A stretch of DNA of 64,000 nucleotides from Acaryochloris sp. CCMEE 5410 (GCF_000238775.2 NZ_AFEJ02000005.1:124001-188000), one strand, 5' to 3'; numbered from the stretch's first letter, positions 17,701-26,551 are shown. Numbers and translations are program-made. The notes: generated by a model from the sequence alone, not told the origin.

Positions 17701-18270
17701 ATTCACCAAGCCATCGGGCGACTCAGGGCGCATCGGCGTCCGAATGAATCCCTACAAGTCATCCTGATTTCCAATATTGAGATGGACTGCTTCGTTCAGG
17801 AAGTCCAAGCCAAGGAACTGACGATTGAAGCAGCCCACAAAACAGAGCGGGTGAAGATTGCGATTGAGTCAGCCATCCTCCAGCTCCAAGCTAAGGGCGA
17901 GAAGGTCACTCAGCAGATCGTTGCAGGCATGACCAAAATCCCCAGAGGGACAATTGCCCGGTATTGGCGTTTGTTCACTTCGCTATTAGAAGGTTTAAAT
18001 AGCAAAATGAACAATTTAAGCAACACGCCAAATCCAGACCAAGAAACCCATCAAGCGATTGCGGGTGTTTTGGATGAACTGGCGGATCTGCCCATCAATG
18101 ACCTATTGCCGAGTTTGAATGAAGTGTTCTTTGACTGGCTCAAGCCCCAGGAATGGAGTTTGGTCTGGGGTGAAGTCAGCGCATCGGGCCAGATGGCGAT
18201 TCTGGAGGGGTTAGCAATGACGCTGCCCGTGAAAATGCTGGAGACAGCGGTACCGGAGCTGGCGGCATGA
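14746..18270 (+). CDS. Plasmid replication protein, TOPRIM primase-helicase, CyRepA-like
   Basis: 1174 residues. The N-terminus has a Cys-rich zinc site (PCDLCGDITGKCR) as in primases. A TOPRIM-like domain follows (Glu245 in VEGTGAKP; Asp294 in PDAGA; DIDELDD), then a superfamily-type helicase/ATPase with Walker A QPGTGKS (Lys518) and Walker B LIWDEPG (Asp667-Glu668). This primase-helicase layout resembles replication initiators called CyRepA in cyanobacterial plasmids. Residues about 385-484 are extremely Arg/Thr-rich and look like the shadow of a nested gene in the +1 frame (15911-16198), yet no stop interrupts the main frame. The upstream leader has strong inverted repeats. Likely the replication initiator of this replicon. 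Confidence 0.8.
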   Translation: MSSFRSSASKLLATNRSNPCDLCGDITGKCRKADNLNLCMTLSGQIEGYRYLGQSKDGLWGKYVLDDGQDLSQEDRERRWQEQRILREQRAQAEVQRHAQSLPAPERDKLYRQLLDQLTLHPADRADLHRRGLTNEQIQNWGVKSIEQWQSLSGELPHTLPGISLDGNSLNTPRPGYLCPIVDIDGLIVGFQVRARTSEGGRYYWLTGKTRKRPNGPTPHLPTGELPLAVHHPEQVTRDAIALVEGTGAKPHLLAQRMGQVTIGAAGGLFAASPETLKAALAQLGATTIEFYPDAGAIQNKSVLRQYRATWALLKEWGYSVEVAWWKQTDKRIHLDIDELDDLGQIRFLSVADFEQIAAQCNQLLHKLQDVLTTFTRPSSPAQGFATPNDQQTHPPNPRGTKRTAPDDKRLATLPATSRRAKRSRRRTARLLAAHRRHGYISKLRLENYRRRIRRHTSRATHSRCSSLQSRPGDNGTLETTTPLVHEYEPGQRLQTWETLITSGFPFILDQSQPGTGKSYDSGNVTPIGFGMEQVIYLSDQHRNPTVSTLEQGNGWCDLEARHGGLNRVKNRLQRSAKGDAFAVPANCSRVGVLNALRDKNIPGADTANLICGTCIAREACINANGPGYGFLNQRRNVLGAPLLRAHPDSLPDPEDYPLENTMLIWDEPGQNFQVKQSVTITFNDLQQTISALIAYPEIFALVQPLLSALLPLMDGSIKLGKYGLNHLEMKAKLPDMAGVKLGELTQILMPNLGFLNTTSDYGVDLADLPKQLRKKFSERDSEMAEQARNGVVKQWLVPLIRILQGGAGCIQVSRYGLLTLNTPNPRHRDLAQAAQANVFLDATLSREDLALKLSCSPDEILVVRQAVPDTGNLEVIQVKDMGRVGMSRGGDQLKRIGALAQHYQDLDAVNTRTIDFKKFEKDGAWWRDSRGVNDFLTVQTLVLVGTPCRNLNDLAAEFAIVCGYYPEDDDPVFTAFIDRSILAEIHQAIGRLRAHRRPNESLQVILISNIEMDCFVQEVQAKELTIEAAHKTERVKIAIESAILQLQAKGEKVTQQIVAGMTKIPRGTIARYWRLFTSLLEGLNSKMNNLSNTPNPDQETHQAIAGVLDELADLPINDLLPSLNEVFFDWLKPQEWSLVWGEVSASGQMAILEGLAMTLPVKMLETAVPELAA
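15911..16198 (+). CDS. Nested small gene in +1 frame inside the replication gene
   Basis: 95 residues from the ATG at 15911 (in-frame TTG at 15899; AAGGG about 13 nt before the ATG). The protein (LTLAERSELHQMTSVLQ...FDWKTIEDALEDILQE) is acidic, helical and of ordinary composition, whereas the host frame over the same bases gives an Arg-rich, low-complexity stretch. That contrast says the +1 frame is, or was, the one under protein selection. It may be an independent protein between primase and helicase modules, or the two may be joined by frameshifting. Function unknown. Confidence 0.55.
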   Translation: MINKPTPLTLAERSELHQMTSVLQRCLQQAVELNDPVAALHDSLQLIEDMDIFQNFDWKTIEDALEDILQERHTPDVAAYKAALEITGLSKQQHL

Positions 18271-18855
18271 GCCTGATGCTTTGTATCAAGTGATACTAAA
18301 TATCGGTAGATCCTGAAGCTTCAATATTATTTTAAAAATTGGATATTCAGTGGAACGTTTTATGTCCTCTGAAGTGATAGCAATTCGCTTTCATTTCGTA
18401 GTTGATATTGTCACTATCAAGGCTAGAAGTAACGGTTGGTAAACAGCAGTTGGTGGAAGCTTGCAAACGCTAAAATGCATATTCAGTGATATTTCCAGCG
18501 GTTTGACCATGTTGATCTGCCTATTGTAATTCAGGTGTTTGTTGCTGATTGTAACGCTCAGCTTTACTTGAATCCTGGGTTAGGGTTAGAGTACAGCCAA
18601 GTAATTAAAGCGAGTGTTTTCGCGTCCAAATTTTCCCTTTTTGTATTTCTACTACTGCCCACACAAAACAGCGAAGGCTTGTCCTTTGCTCAGACTGTTT
18701 TTAAAAGCCAATTCTAACGGGAATCCCTGACAGGAGTCCTGACTGTTTCTGTATTACACAGGAATCATCCCTAGTTAAATTTGCAAACCACGGCCTGTCC
18801 ATCCTACGAAAATGCCAAGCCGTGATCCTCGACTCCTAGGACAGGAGTTATCACT
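18271..18855. other. Intergenic stretch, 585 bp
   Basis: No convincing gene; a 60-codon frame at 18535-18717 has no recognisable pattern. Near the right end CCTGTCC (about 18794) is repeated inverted as GGACAGG (about 18839), which overlaps the AGGAG ribosome-binding site of the next gene, so a hairpin could occlude its translation start. Confidence 0.35.
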
Positions 18856-19293
18856 ATGTTAGCCACTAATAAAAAATCGGGGAAATCCCGTGGAGGTAAT
18901 GAAAGCCTCCAAACTTCTGATCAGCCTGATCCGCAGGTGATTCAAGAGTATCGAGACAGATATCTCCAGATTGCCTGGAAGGTTCAAAGTTTATTATCAA
19001 TGCCCGTGCTTTATACCTATGACGAGCTGTATAAACTCGGTAGCGATCACCCGAAATTAAGTGAGCGAATTGATGCTCTCGTGAGCTACGAACTGCGGCT
19101 GTGTGGGTACTCCAAAGATGATCAGGTCAACATTCTTCTTTATGGCCCTTATATTCAGGCGCAAATGCTGGACCACTTTATGTCTGAGAGTGGTGCAAGG
19201 GGCTATATCCGTCAACGACTAGCCATTGCCCCCTCAGCTCCCTCTCCTTTAAAGCTGGCTCAAGTTCAAGAAGTTCCCAATACTGCTGCATAG
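18856..19293 (+). CDS. Hypothetical protein (145 aa)
   Basis: Unrecognised, soluble, mostly helical (DRYLQIAWKVQSLLSMPVLY; YDELYKLGSDHPKLSERIDAL). A well-placed AGGAG lies 8 nt before the ATG. The basic, Ser-rich N-terminus suggests a flexible start. It stands alone between the replication gene and a broken gene. Function unknown. Confidence 0.7.
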   Translation: MLATNKKSGKSRGGNESLQTSDQPDPQVIQEYRDRYLQIAWKVQSLLSMPVLYTYDELYKLGSDHPKLSERIDALVSYELRLCGYSKDDQVNILLYGPYIQAQMLDHFMSESGARGYIRQRLAIAPSAPSPLKLAQVQEVPNTAA

Positions 19294-19382
19294 TTTGACT
19301 CGGTAACTGGGTCCACCTGGCCCCTTGGAATTCCACATCAATTCAATATCAAAGCAGCATTCGCGCCACAAGGAGAAAGAGA

Positions 19383-20619
19383 ATGCAAGTTGCGATCGCA
19401 AAAATTGGAGATTCCCATCTCCTCGTCACCCCAGATGGCAAGCCTGTGCCTCACAAGGATAGTGATACCCCTCTATTTCATATACTCCCCAGGCTCTACA
19501 ATCCCTTTAAAAACATTGGCTTGGACAGAATCAGTTTAAGCTCGGCAAAGATTTTCCTACCCGGTTCCAAAGAACCCATCTCCGTATTACCGGAGGAAGT
19601 GGTGATCAGACGCCCCTATCCGAACGTAACCATGTGTGTGGCTGGAACCTCAGATAGGAAAATGGGTTGGTCTATTCCACTTGAGATGGATAACCTACCT
19701 GAGTGGTTGAGATTGGAATGGCTCATACAGCTTCCAGTTAAATGTGAACATAATCTGATGACCATTCACCATCAATTTAAGCTGGATTTCAACCTCACCC
19801 AGCAAGGTCATGTCTTTTCAATGGATCAAACGAGTACTTTTTATGATCCGAATGCACGGGCCGTCAGCTTTTAGATCTGGATGATATTGATGAGAGCTTT
19901 ACGAAGGGCGACAAATCTTTTAAGCCCTATGTGCTGGATGAGTCCTGTGGTTTTGGTTTTGCTTACTTTCAGACCCTTAATCTGAACTCCTGTGCTTGGT
20001 CAGATCTGATTTGCGATCAGATCGAGGACGTGGCTTTAGAGCGGGATGTAGAACCCGCCACCGAGTTCACAACCTATATAGAAGCCCACCATAATAATGC
20101 CTGCTGCGAGATCCTGGCAGCAGATTTATACAACGCCATTAGATTAGCGCGTGAAGTCATTGTTCCTGAATCAGCGACCTACTTCAACGACTCTGAAAAG
20201 CACCCAGCCATCCGATATATTTGCCAATGGTGGAACGACCTTGCCCCAGACCCTGCGACTCGAATCGCTGCCCACATCCAAATCGACGTTCGGATTGCAG
20301 ATGACAATCTGTATTGGAGCGGCATGAGTGAAAACCCCCTTGGCCCATCGATGGAGAGTGGCGGGCGAAGTCCAGAAATGCCTGTGCCCGTTGGGATGAA
20401 TATGTGTTGATCGAGTTCGCCCAATCTAAAACCGCTAACTTCTATAACGCGCACTCGTTTCAAGTGTTCAATGTCGTAGGCCAAGACTTTTGGAGTGGGG
20501 ATGGTGTTCCCTGTGAAGAAGCCATGACTTGGGACTTTGCTCGGGAAGGGTTAGAAGCTCTGAGGTCATTCCCGGAACGGTTTCCCGTTGCCTGGGAAAA
20601 GCTGAAAGCAGCACTTTAG
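19383..20619 (+). pseudogene. Unknown gene broken by two frameshifts
   Basis: Three consecutive frames read as one protein of about 410 residues. Frame 1 (19383-19874) is natural until ...TFYDPNARAVSF-stop. Just before that, frame 2 offers GRQLLDLDDIDESFTKG and continues through 20410 (VLDESCGFGFAYFQTLN...). Near 20350 the sense again moves to a third frame (EWRAKSRNACARWDEYVLIEF) that ends at 20619. Each junction joins smoothly into protein-like sequence, so single-base indels near 19855 and 20350 are the simplest explanation (real decay or assembly error). A normal ribosome-binding site (AAGGAGAAAGAGA) precedes 19383. No family recognised. Confidence 0.65.
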
Positions 20620-20678
20620 GAATCCATCCCAAACCCTCTCACTAATTCCAGTCACCCTCTTGTAGGAGGTTTGACCCA

Positions 20679-22772
20679 ATGACAACTGCTACGATTGCTA
20701 GCTCCTTCTCAGACGGAATCCGTCTACCCGAATATATCGTTCAGCTCTTGCACCGCTTCCCGATTCCTGATCCAGAGCAAGAGCTGGAGCTGATCCGCAA
20801 AGCCAAGCGAGGCCATGAGAACTCCTTGTCTTGGTTGATGATTGGGCATGTTCGTTTAGTCTCCAAACTCGCTAAGCAATACGCTTGGACTTTGGATGAT
20901 GCCCAAGACCTGATCCAAGAGGGAATGTTGGGAATCCGTCATGCCGTGCGGAAATTCGACTCTACGAAAGGATGCAAGTTCTCCACCTATGCTAGAGGCT
21001 GGATTCGCGGATATATCCGTAGATTTTGCTATAAAAACAGACCCAAGCAACTGAGATTGCCCGAAAAGAAACAAATTCACCTAGATAAGGTATACAGACT
21101 CCAAAATGAGTTTCCTGATGCCAGCCTGGAAGAAATTGCTCAAAAAGCGAATCTAGAGCTGGAATATATCGAAGATTTACTCTATTGGGGCCGTTCGTTC
21201 CAGGAAATCCCAGACTGGCATGAATTTACGATTAATGACGAATCATTCTACACGGATGATGAAGAATACGATGAGTCCTTTGATTTCGAGATTGAACCTG
21301 AGACAAAGACAAATCTCGTCCTAATCAAAGCACCTCCACCTTTCATCCCACCGAAGTATCAAATCCCCGTTCATCTCCTCAAGCAGTGGTTCCGGGTTGG
21401 TTTGGCTCAGTTCGTCAATGCAGCCAAAGACCAAGCGGAATCCGTTCGACTGGGATTCACACAAAGTTTCAGCAGACATCCTCAACCAACCACACCAGAA
21501 GTAGGTCAGGAGCGAGTAAATCTCAGCACTTGGCCTGCTTCTCTTTCGTTCTCTTACGATAACAGTATTAATCCTTCTGCTTATTCCCAGCATCCTCCTC
21601 AAACTCCCTCCATCGCTACAGAGTCTCTTTCCACTAAAGCTATCAACTTAGTCAAAGGAGTGATTACCCATGCTCAGGAATCTCTTTTGGTTCTTTGTGG
21701 GGGTCGCAGTGACGGGCCTACTGATCGACCGGGGCATCAACCTTCCCCAGCGGATCAGCGATGCCGTGGACTGGGAGAGTCTGGAACGACTGGGCGAGGA
21801 CATCTGGGATTCGGCCCAGCAGTAACCAAGTTTATCCACAGACCATTAGCAGCAATATCTGATTGCCTTAGAGGATTTCCATCACGGGCTGGCCCTGACA
21901 CCAGCCAACAACCACAGCGAGGAGCTGTCTTTGATAGCAACCCTCCTCCTGAACAGACGCACTTGCCAAGGAAAAACGCCATGTACAGAACCATTGCCGC
22001 ATTTATAGCGGCCTGGTTGGGGCTGCTTATCTCCCCAGCCACAGCGGAAACCATTAAGATAGCGCCCGGTCATGGTCACCTGATTGACCTTACCTCCAGC
22101 GGGTGCCGGGTCTCCAAAGCCTATATGGGCACGAGGGGCATCTTTGACTTGAGCTTGGATCAGCCCCAACCCCAGACCCAAAAGATTTACCTGACCTGGA
22201 AACCCAATACTCAGGTGAAATCGACCAACTTAATCCTAGATTTAGTGGGCTGCAACCGCTCCTCAATGGAGTTAACGATCAATCGGTCTGACAGTGCCCC
22301 CAGTACTGCCATCACTCGGATTGGAGCGCCCACCCCCATTGCTCATACCCCTGAGCAATCGCGAGTCTTCACAGGTCGCCTGGGTCAACCACCTGTGAAG
22401 ACTCGCGTTCATCAAGCTTCGACAGCGGTCCAACCTTTGACCCTGCAGCCTAGAACTCAAGTTCTGCCCAAGCCTAAGACCCTTAAACGTCCTCCCGTGC
22501 GGCGACTTACCGTGTCCAAGCAGACATCACCCAATCTCACTGCTAAAAACAACGTGTCCGATAGCCGTATCACTCCGGCGACTCTTTTAAAGGGTCTAAA
22601 CATCGCTAGAGCGTCAGGCAACCAGACATATCGCTATCGCTCGGAAATGCATTGGCGCGTCAACGGCATGATTCGCCAGATGCGTGGGGGGAAGTCTCCA
22701 GAGGACGCGGCAAAGCTAGCCAAAATCTCTCCTGACCAACTCCAGACCCTACTCAACTACGCCCAGCAATAA
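20679..22772 (+). CDS. Sigma-70-like protein lacking region 4, frame continuing into a secreted protein
   Basis: 697-codon frame. Residues about 25-130 are a clear sigma region 2 (DLIQEGMLGIRHAVRKF, FSTYARGWIRGYIRR), followed by a region-3-like helix (SLEEIAQKANLELEYIEDLL). No region 4 (-35 recognition) exists; an acidic segment and a Pro-rich tail follow instead. From about 331 to 434 the frame is low-complexity, overlapping a nested gene (21670-21825). From 435 (ATG 21981) it is a typical exported protein with its own ribosome-binding site. So this is either a true fusion or a sigma gene whose stop was lost or displaced. The ATG at 20679 is preceded by GTAGGAGG. It could be a plasmid sigma factor directing conjugation genes. 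Confidence 0.7.
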   Translation: MTTATIASSFSDGIRLPEYIVQLLHRFPIPDPEQELELIRKAKRGHENSLSWLMIGHVRLVSKLAKQYAWTLDDAQDLIQEGMLGIRHAVRKFDSTKGCKFSTYARGWIRGYIRRFCYKNRPKQLRLPEKKQIHLDKVYRLQNEFPDASLEEIAQKANLELEYIEDLLYWGRSFQEIPDWHEFTINDESFYTDDEEYDESFDFEIEPETKTNLVLIKAPPPFIPPKYQIPVHLLKQWFRVGLAQFVNAAKDQAESVRLGFTQSFSRHPQPTTPEVGQERVNLSTWPASLSFSYDNSINPSAYSQHPPQTPSIATESLSTKAINLVKGVITHAQESLLVLCGGRSDGPTDRPGHQPSPADQRCRGLGESGTTGRGHLGFGPAVTKFIHRPLAAISDCLRGFPSRAGPDTSQQPQRGAVFDSNPPPEQTHLPRKNAMYRTIAAFIAAWLGLLISPATAETIKIAPGHGHLIDLTSSGCRVSKAYMGTRGIFDLSLDQPQPQTQKIYLTWKPNTQVKSTNLILDLVGCNRSSMELTINRSDSAPSTAITRIGAPTPIAHTPEQSRVFTGRLGQPPVKTRVHQASTAVQPLTLQPRTQVLPKPKTLKRPPVRRLTVSKQTSPNLTAKNNVSDSRITPATLLKGLNIARASGNQTYRYRSEMHWRVNGMIRQMRGGKSPEDAAKLAKISPDQLQTLLNYAQQ
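21670..21825 (+). CDS. Small single-span membrane protein (51 aa), nested in +1 frame
   Basis: Starts at the ATG at 21670 with a strong AAAGGAG 9 nt upstream. Sequence features: an N-terminal hydrophobic helix (LFWFFVGVAVTGLLI) and an amphipathic acidic tail (DWESLERLGEDIWDSAQQ). It lies entirely inside the stop-free sigma-like frame but in the +1 phase, where the host frame reads as Gly/Arg/Pro-rich nonsense. Likely an inner-membrane accessory of the conjugation apparatus. Confidence 0.7.
   Translation: MLRNLFWFFVGVAVTGLLIDRGINLPQRISDAVDWESLERLGEDIWDSAQQ
21981..22772 (+). CDS. Exported conjugation-type protein (possibly TraK/VirB9-like), internal start
   Basis: 263 residues if translation starts at the ATG at 21981 (AAGGA 8 nt upstream), in frame with the sigma-like frame. 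A signal peptide (MYRTIAAFIAAWLGLLISPA) is followed by a beta-rich domain (ETIKIAPGHGHLIDLTSSG...), a Pro/Thr-rich basic linker and a helical tail (GGKSPEDAAKLAKISPDQL). An exported beta domain directly upstream of pilin-like and VirB4 genes fits a TraK/VirB9-type outer-membrane component, but the similarity is weak and this is inference. A second frame (about 21850-22003) ending inside it also looks partly protein-like but has no good start. Confidence 0.6.
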   Translation: MYRTIAAFIAAWLGLLISPATAETIKIAPGHGHLIDLTSSGCRVSKAYMGTRGIFDLSLDQPQPQTQKIYLTWKPNTQVKSTNLILDLVGCNRSSMELTINRSDSAPSTAITRIGAPTPIAHTPEQSRVFTGRLGQPPVKTRVHQASTAVQPLTLQPRTQVLPKPKTLKRPPVRRLTVSKQTSPNLTAKNNVSDSRITPATLLKGLNIARASGNQTYRYRSEMHWRVNGMIRQMRGGKSPEDAAKLAKISPDQLQTLLNYAQQ

Positions 22773-22808
22773 CCCCTAGATCCATTGACCCATTAGAGGT
22801 AACCTCCC

Positions 22809-23360
22809 ATGCGACTTCTCAGAACCTGTTATCACCGTCTCGACCGCTTTCCTTGGTGGTCAAGCCAACTTTTTCTCATCAGTATCGGCATAGGGGTTGG
22901 ACTCCCCGGCATTCTTTGGGCAGGCATCATCCAATTCATGATGTTGGCCTCTGGATTAGTGTGGAAGCGCTTTGCAGGTAAATCTCCCATCTCCCTTTTG
23001 CTGGGAATTTGGGCCTTTACTCTCACCGTCCTCACCCACAACGCGGTCTTTGCTCAGACCATCTCCATTACAGAGGCTGCTTGTGTTGAGATCGGCCCCA
23101 TCAAAGGAGCCTCATCCTCGATTAAAAGCTTACTCGGCCAAGTCACCGTGGGTTCCATCAACTTTGCAGGAATGACCTGTGTGATTATCGGGGCCATCGT
23201 CGCTTTTGTGTTCGTGACGGCTGTCGCCTTTGGGGGTAACGCCATTTTCCAGCATAACCATAACGGCACAGGCTACCACGAGATGTTGCGGCCTTGGATT
23301 GCCATCTTGATCTTTGCCGCCTTCCTGACGATGGCCGCATTTATGTTCTTTGGCGTATAG
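22809..23360 (+). CDS. Pilin/VirB2-like polytopic membrane protein
   Basis: 183 residues with four to five hydrophobic segments: two near the N-terminus (LFLISIGIGVGLPGILWAG; LLLGIWAFTLTVLT ending in a VFAQ signal-cleavage-like site) and two at the C-terminus (MTCVIIGAIVAFVFVTAVAF; IAILIFAAFLTMAAFMFFG). The last two spans separated by a short loop resemble VirB2/TrbC pilins after cleavage around residue 83. It is preceded by GAGGTAACCTCCC and followed 11 bp later by the VirB4 gene. Identification as pilin is by topology and position only. Confidence 0.6.
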   Translation: MRLLRTCYHRLDRFPWWSSQLFLISIGIGVGLPGILWAGIIQFMMLASGLVWKRFAGKSPISLLLGIWAFTLTVLTHNAVFAQTISITEAACVEIGPIKGASSSIKSLLGQVTVGSINFAGMTCVIIGAIVAFVFVTAVAFGGNAIFQHNHNGTGYHEMLRPWIAILIFAAFLTMAAFMFFGV

Positions 23361-23371
23361 GAGGGAGCGTT

Positions 23372-26300
23372 ATGAATCGAGACATGCTCAACGAGGGAGA
23401 TGTCAACACCATCATGGGCACCAACGTGTTGTTTGGCGGTGTCCATCCCATCGTTCTCCTCGCGGGGGCGATGCTGTTCTTTTTGATGACCCCGCTCATC
23501 TTCAAGAACCTCTTTATCGGCATCCCTTTATTCATGCTGGCGTTTGTTCTGATGTTTCTGTTTTTAGGGAATAACCCCCAGCAAAAATTACAACGCCGCA
23601 CCGTGCCGAAGCAATACCGTTCGGGTCATCCCACCCTGGAATATGACCGGGCGGGCCTCCCCAAAATGGAACTGCCTCAAGTGAAAACGAACTACAACTT
23701 TATCGAAGCGAACTACAAAGCCTTCAAAAGCTTTGGGCAGATGGCCTATGAAAGTCAAGACATCGGCTACTACCTCCTACAACGGGGGAAACGAGAGCTG
23801 ATGTTTATCTTTGCGTTTCGCGTCAAGAAAGGCCAGGAGCCAACCCTCACGGATGACATGGCCTGGAGTGGCCTTAAAGGGGGTACTGCTGCGGTGACAG
23901 GGGCGAAGGGGATTGATTTTAAGTCCTATTGGCACATCCATCGGAGTGCGGATGAACCGATGGTGCAATTAGCAGACGAGTACGAGACCAGCACGGACCC
24001 TCTATCCCAAGCCTTGACTCAGAGCGCTGGGGAGAACCTAGACCACCTGGAAAGTGAGGGGCGACTCGTCCAGAGTGACCTGATTTACTTCGCCAAGTAT
24101 CGGATGATCTTAGGCGCTGACTTTGAGATTAACCAGGGCTGGATGGATGCGATCGCCGAGAAAGTGACCCTCGTCCTGTCCACCCTCAAAGATGACAACT
24201 TCGACTCTTTACCGGGCTGGGGTAAAGCCATTCGTCAAGCCTATGTGCGGGGCTATCGTCGGGCCTTGATTGCCCTCACCGCTGCGGATGGCTTTGGCTT
24301 AGGCGTGGAAACCTTGGGGGTACAAGAAGTGATGGATATCCCCTATCAAGTTCTCCATCCAGGGGAAAGCGCTCCCCTCGGTCAATATATCCGCACCGAC
24401 GACCATTCAGAGCAGCCTGAAGTGGTTATCCAAGAATACGGAGACCATGACTTGGGAGCCATCTTTGAACCCTATCAAGGACTCCCCACCACTCCAGAGT
24501 TTACCCGCTCCACCGTTCATATTCCCAGTACTGGAAAGCATTGGGCCTTTATCCGTTTAGGTAAAGTGCGCCACTATCCCGTGGATGGTCAATCCGTCCC
24601 ACGCGGCTATCTGAAATATCTCTGGACCCGGCTGACCACTCCCACCCCGTTCTGGGATTGCCAAGTGATTACGGAGCTAACGGAAGACCCTTCCGACATC
24701 GAGATCAACAACATGGACTTGGTGATGAAGAACTCCATGAAGCGGATTGCCAAGGGACTCCAAGAGCAAAGCCCCGATGTCACCGCTGAGATGCGCTTGT
24801 CGGAGGCCAAGGAACTACAGGCATTAATCAAGAGCGGCTGTCGCCCCTTCTGGGTGAGCTGCGGTATCTGGGTCTACCGGGATAGCAAGCAAGAAGTGAT
24901 TGAGGCATGTAACGAGCTGATTGACCGCCTCAAGACCGTGCCCACAGAGTTGATCAGTGAGCAGATTGACCAGTATTGGTTTCAATCCTTCCCCTTTGAA
25001 TGGAATAGCCTGCTCACCAAGCCCTTTGTCCAACGCCCCAAATACCTCAACTACCAAGCCGTGCCCCTGCTGCCCCAAGTGCAGATGCCCACAATGGACG
25101 ATCAAGGGCTGATGTTTTTGGGCCAAGAACTCCCCTGTCCCTTGTACCTGGATTTGCTGAACAAGTCACCGAACCATACGGCCATCTTCGCCACCACCGG
25201 GAATGGCAAATCGGGAATCTTGTCGGGGATATTGTTCAGCTACATCCTCAACAACCGGGTCACCATCGTCTTTGAATATCCTCGGCCTAACGGTGAAAGT
25301 ACCTATACGGATTTAGTCAACACCTTTAACCGGATTGGCGTGAGCGCGGCCTACCATAACGTCAAAGAGCATGTCATCAACATCTTGGAACTGCCCGATA
25401 TGCGGTGGGTGGATGCCTTGCCTAAGCCTGGAGAACCCGGCTATAAATCCACCCTGGCAACGAGAGCAGACCTGTTTGAATCGGCCTTCAACAACCATCT
25501 GGCTATTCTGCAAGCGCTGGTCATGGGCACGACGGATGATCCGACGACAGAACTTATGGTCAGCTCCTTCCTCTCCCGTTGCTATGAAGCTTTTCATCAC
25601 GTTCCTGAGATTCAGCGCCGCTATCAGGTTGCCAGTGAAGCCGCCTTTGGCACCCCTGAATCCCAGCAGATGCCTATCTATGAAGAATTCGTAGACTTTG
25701 CTGAGACTTGGTTCACCCAAGAAGTGATGCGCGAAGACATCTCTGATCTGGAGAAGAATACCATCGGCCTGATTCGGACCCAGCTTAAAGGCGTCCTGTC
25801 CAAAGCCCTAGGCCGCTCCATCAACGGCATCTCCAGCTTTGATAGCAACGTCCAGTGCCTGGTTCTGGCCATGACCAACGTCAGCGATTCCATTGACTCC
25901 TTGATCTACTCAATGGTGGGCTTTAACCTCCTGCTTCGTAAGGCCATGAGTACATTAGGGTCGGCCCTGATCACCGATGAAGGGACCCGCATCTATAAGT
26001 TTGCCTCCTATGCCCGCCTGTCAGGTCGAGTCCCGTCAGAAGGACGCAAATGGGCCTGCAACTATATCGTTGCCGCCACGGAGGTGGAGACCATCTACCA
26101 GTCCGTGGCGGGGAATGAAATCTTCACCAACCTGCAAAACATCTTTTGTGGAGGCTTGCAGGATATCTCCATCGACCGTTTGTGCAACGATTTAGGCTTT
26201 CGTCGTGAGATTTTGCAGCAGTACGTGGGTAAAGGGATTTCCCATACCCGGCAAGAGAGCTACTGGTATTGGAAGCGGGATAACCAGCATGTAGAAGTGA

Positions 26301-26551
26301 GCTTTAACCCCTCCAGTATGCTGATGGGCCTCGTTGCCACGGAGAAAAAAGAAGTGGAATTACGGGACCGCATCCTAGCGCATTATCCCCATGACCCGAT
26401 TACGGGCTATCGCATTCACGGTGACCTTCTCGCCCGTGCTCACCGAGCGGGCCTATGTCCATCCACCATCACAGAGGATCAATATGTACCCCTTCCCCCA
26501 GCGCCTGAAGAAGCCCCTGCTAATCGTGATTCTGTGGGTGTCCGTTATTAA
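23372..26551 (+). CDS. VirB4/TraC-type conjugation ATPase
   Basis: 1059 residues from the ATG at 23372 (GGAGGGAG 6 nt upstream; an in-frame start at 23294 would overlap the previous gene). The N-terminus has two membrane spans (VLLAGAMLFFLMTPL; IPLFMLAFVLMFLFLG), as in fused VirB3-VirB4 or TraC-like proteins. The ATPase half shows Walker A TTGNGKSG (Lys613) and Walker B LITDEG (Asp869-Glu870). VirB4 powers pilus assembly and substrate transfer at the inner membrane. The overlapping next gene begins inside its last 68 bases, consistent with translational coupling. All catalytic motifs are intact. Confidence 0.9.
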   Translation: MNRDMLNEGDVNTIMGTNVLFGGVHPIVLLAGAMLFFLMTPLIFKNLFIGIPLFMLAFVLMFLFLGNNPQQKLQRRTVPKQYRSGHPTLEYDRAGLPKMELPQVKTNYNFIEANYKAFKSFGQMAYESQDIGYYLLQRGKRELMFIFAFRVKKGQEPTLTDDMAWSGLKGGTAAVTGAKGIDFKSYWHIHRSADEPMVQLADEYETSTDPLSQALTQSAGENLDHLESEGRLVQSDLIYFAKYRMILGADFEINQGWMDAIAEKVTLVLSTLKDDNFDSLPGWGKAIRQAYVRGYRRALIALTAADGFGLGVETLGVQEVMDIPYQVLHPGESAPLGQYIRTDDHSEQPEVVIQEYGDHDLGAIFEPYQGLPTTPEFTRSTVHIPSTGKHWAFIRLGKVRHYPVDGQSVPRGYLKYLWTRLTTPTPFWDCQVITELTEDPSDIEINNMDLVMKNSMKRIAKGLQEQSPDVTAEMRLSEAKELQALIKSGCRPFWVSCGIWVYRDSKQEVIEACNELIDRLKTVPTELISEQIDQYWFQSFPFEWNSLLTKPFVQRPKYLNYQAVPLLPQVQMPTMDDQGLMFLGQELPCPLYLDLLNKSPNHTAIFATTGNGKSGILSGILFSYILNNRVTIVFEYPRPNGESTYTDLVNTFNRIGVSAAYHNVKEHVINILELPDMRWVDALPKPGEPGYKSTLATRADLFESAFNNHLAILQALVMGTTDDPTTELMVSSFLSRCYEAFHHVPEIQRRYQVASEAAFGTPESQQMPIYEEFVDFAETWFTQEVMREDISDLEKNTIGLIRTQLKGVLSKALGRSINGISSFDSNVQCLVLAMTNVSDSIDSLIYSMVGFNLLLRKAMSTLGSALITDEGTRIYKFASYARLSGRVPSEGRKWACNYIVAATEVETIYQSVAGNEIFTNLQNIFCGGLQDISIDRLCNDLGFRREILQQYVGKGISHTRQESYWYWKRDNQHVEVSFNPSSMLMGLVATEKKEVELRDRILAHYPHDPITGYRIHGDLLARAHRAGLCPSTITEDQYVPLPPAPEEAPANRDSVGVRY

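Noticed and set aside
18535-18717. 60-codon frame in the spacer after the replication gene
   Set aside because: No start signal and no protein-like pattern.
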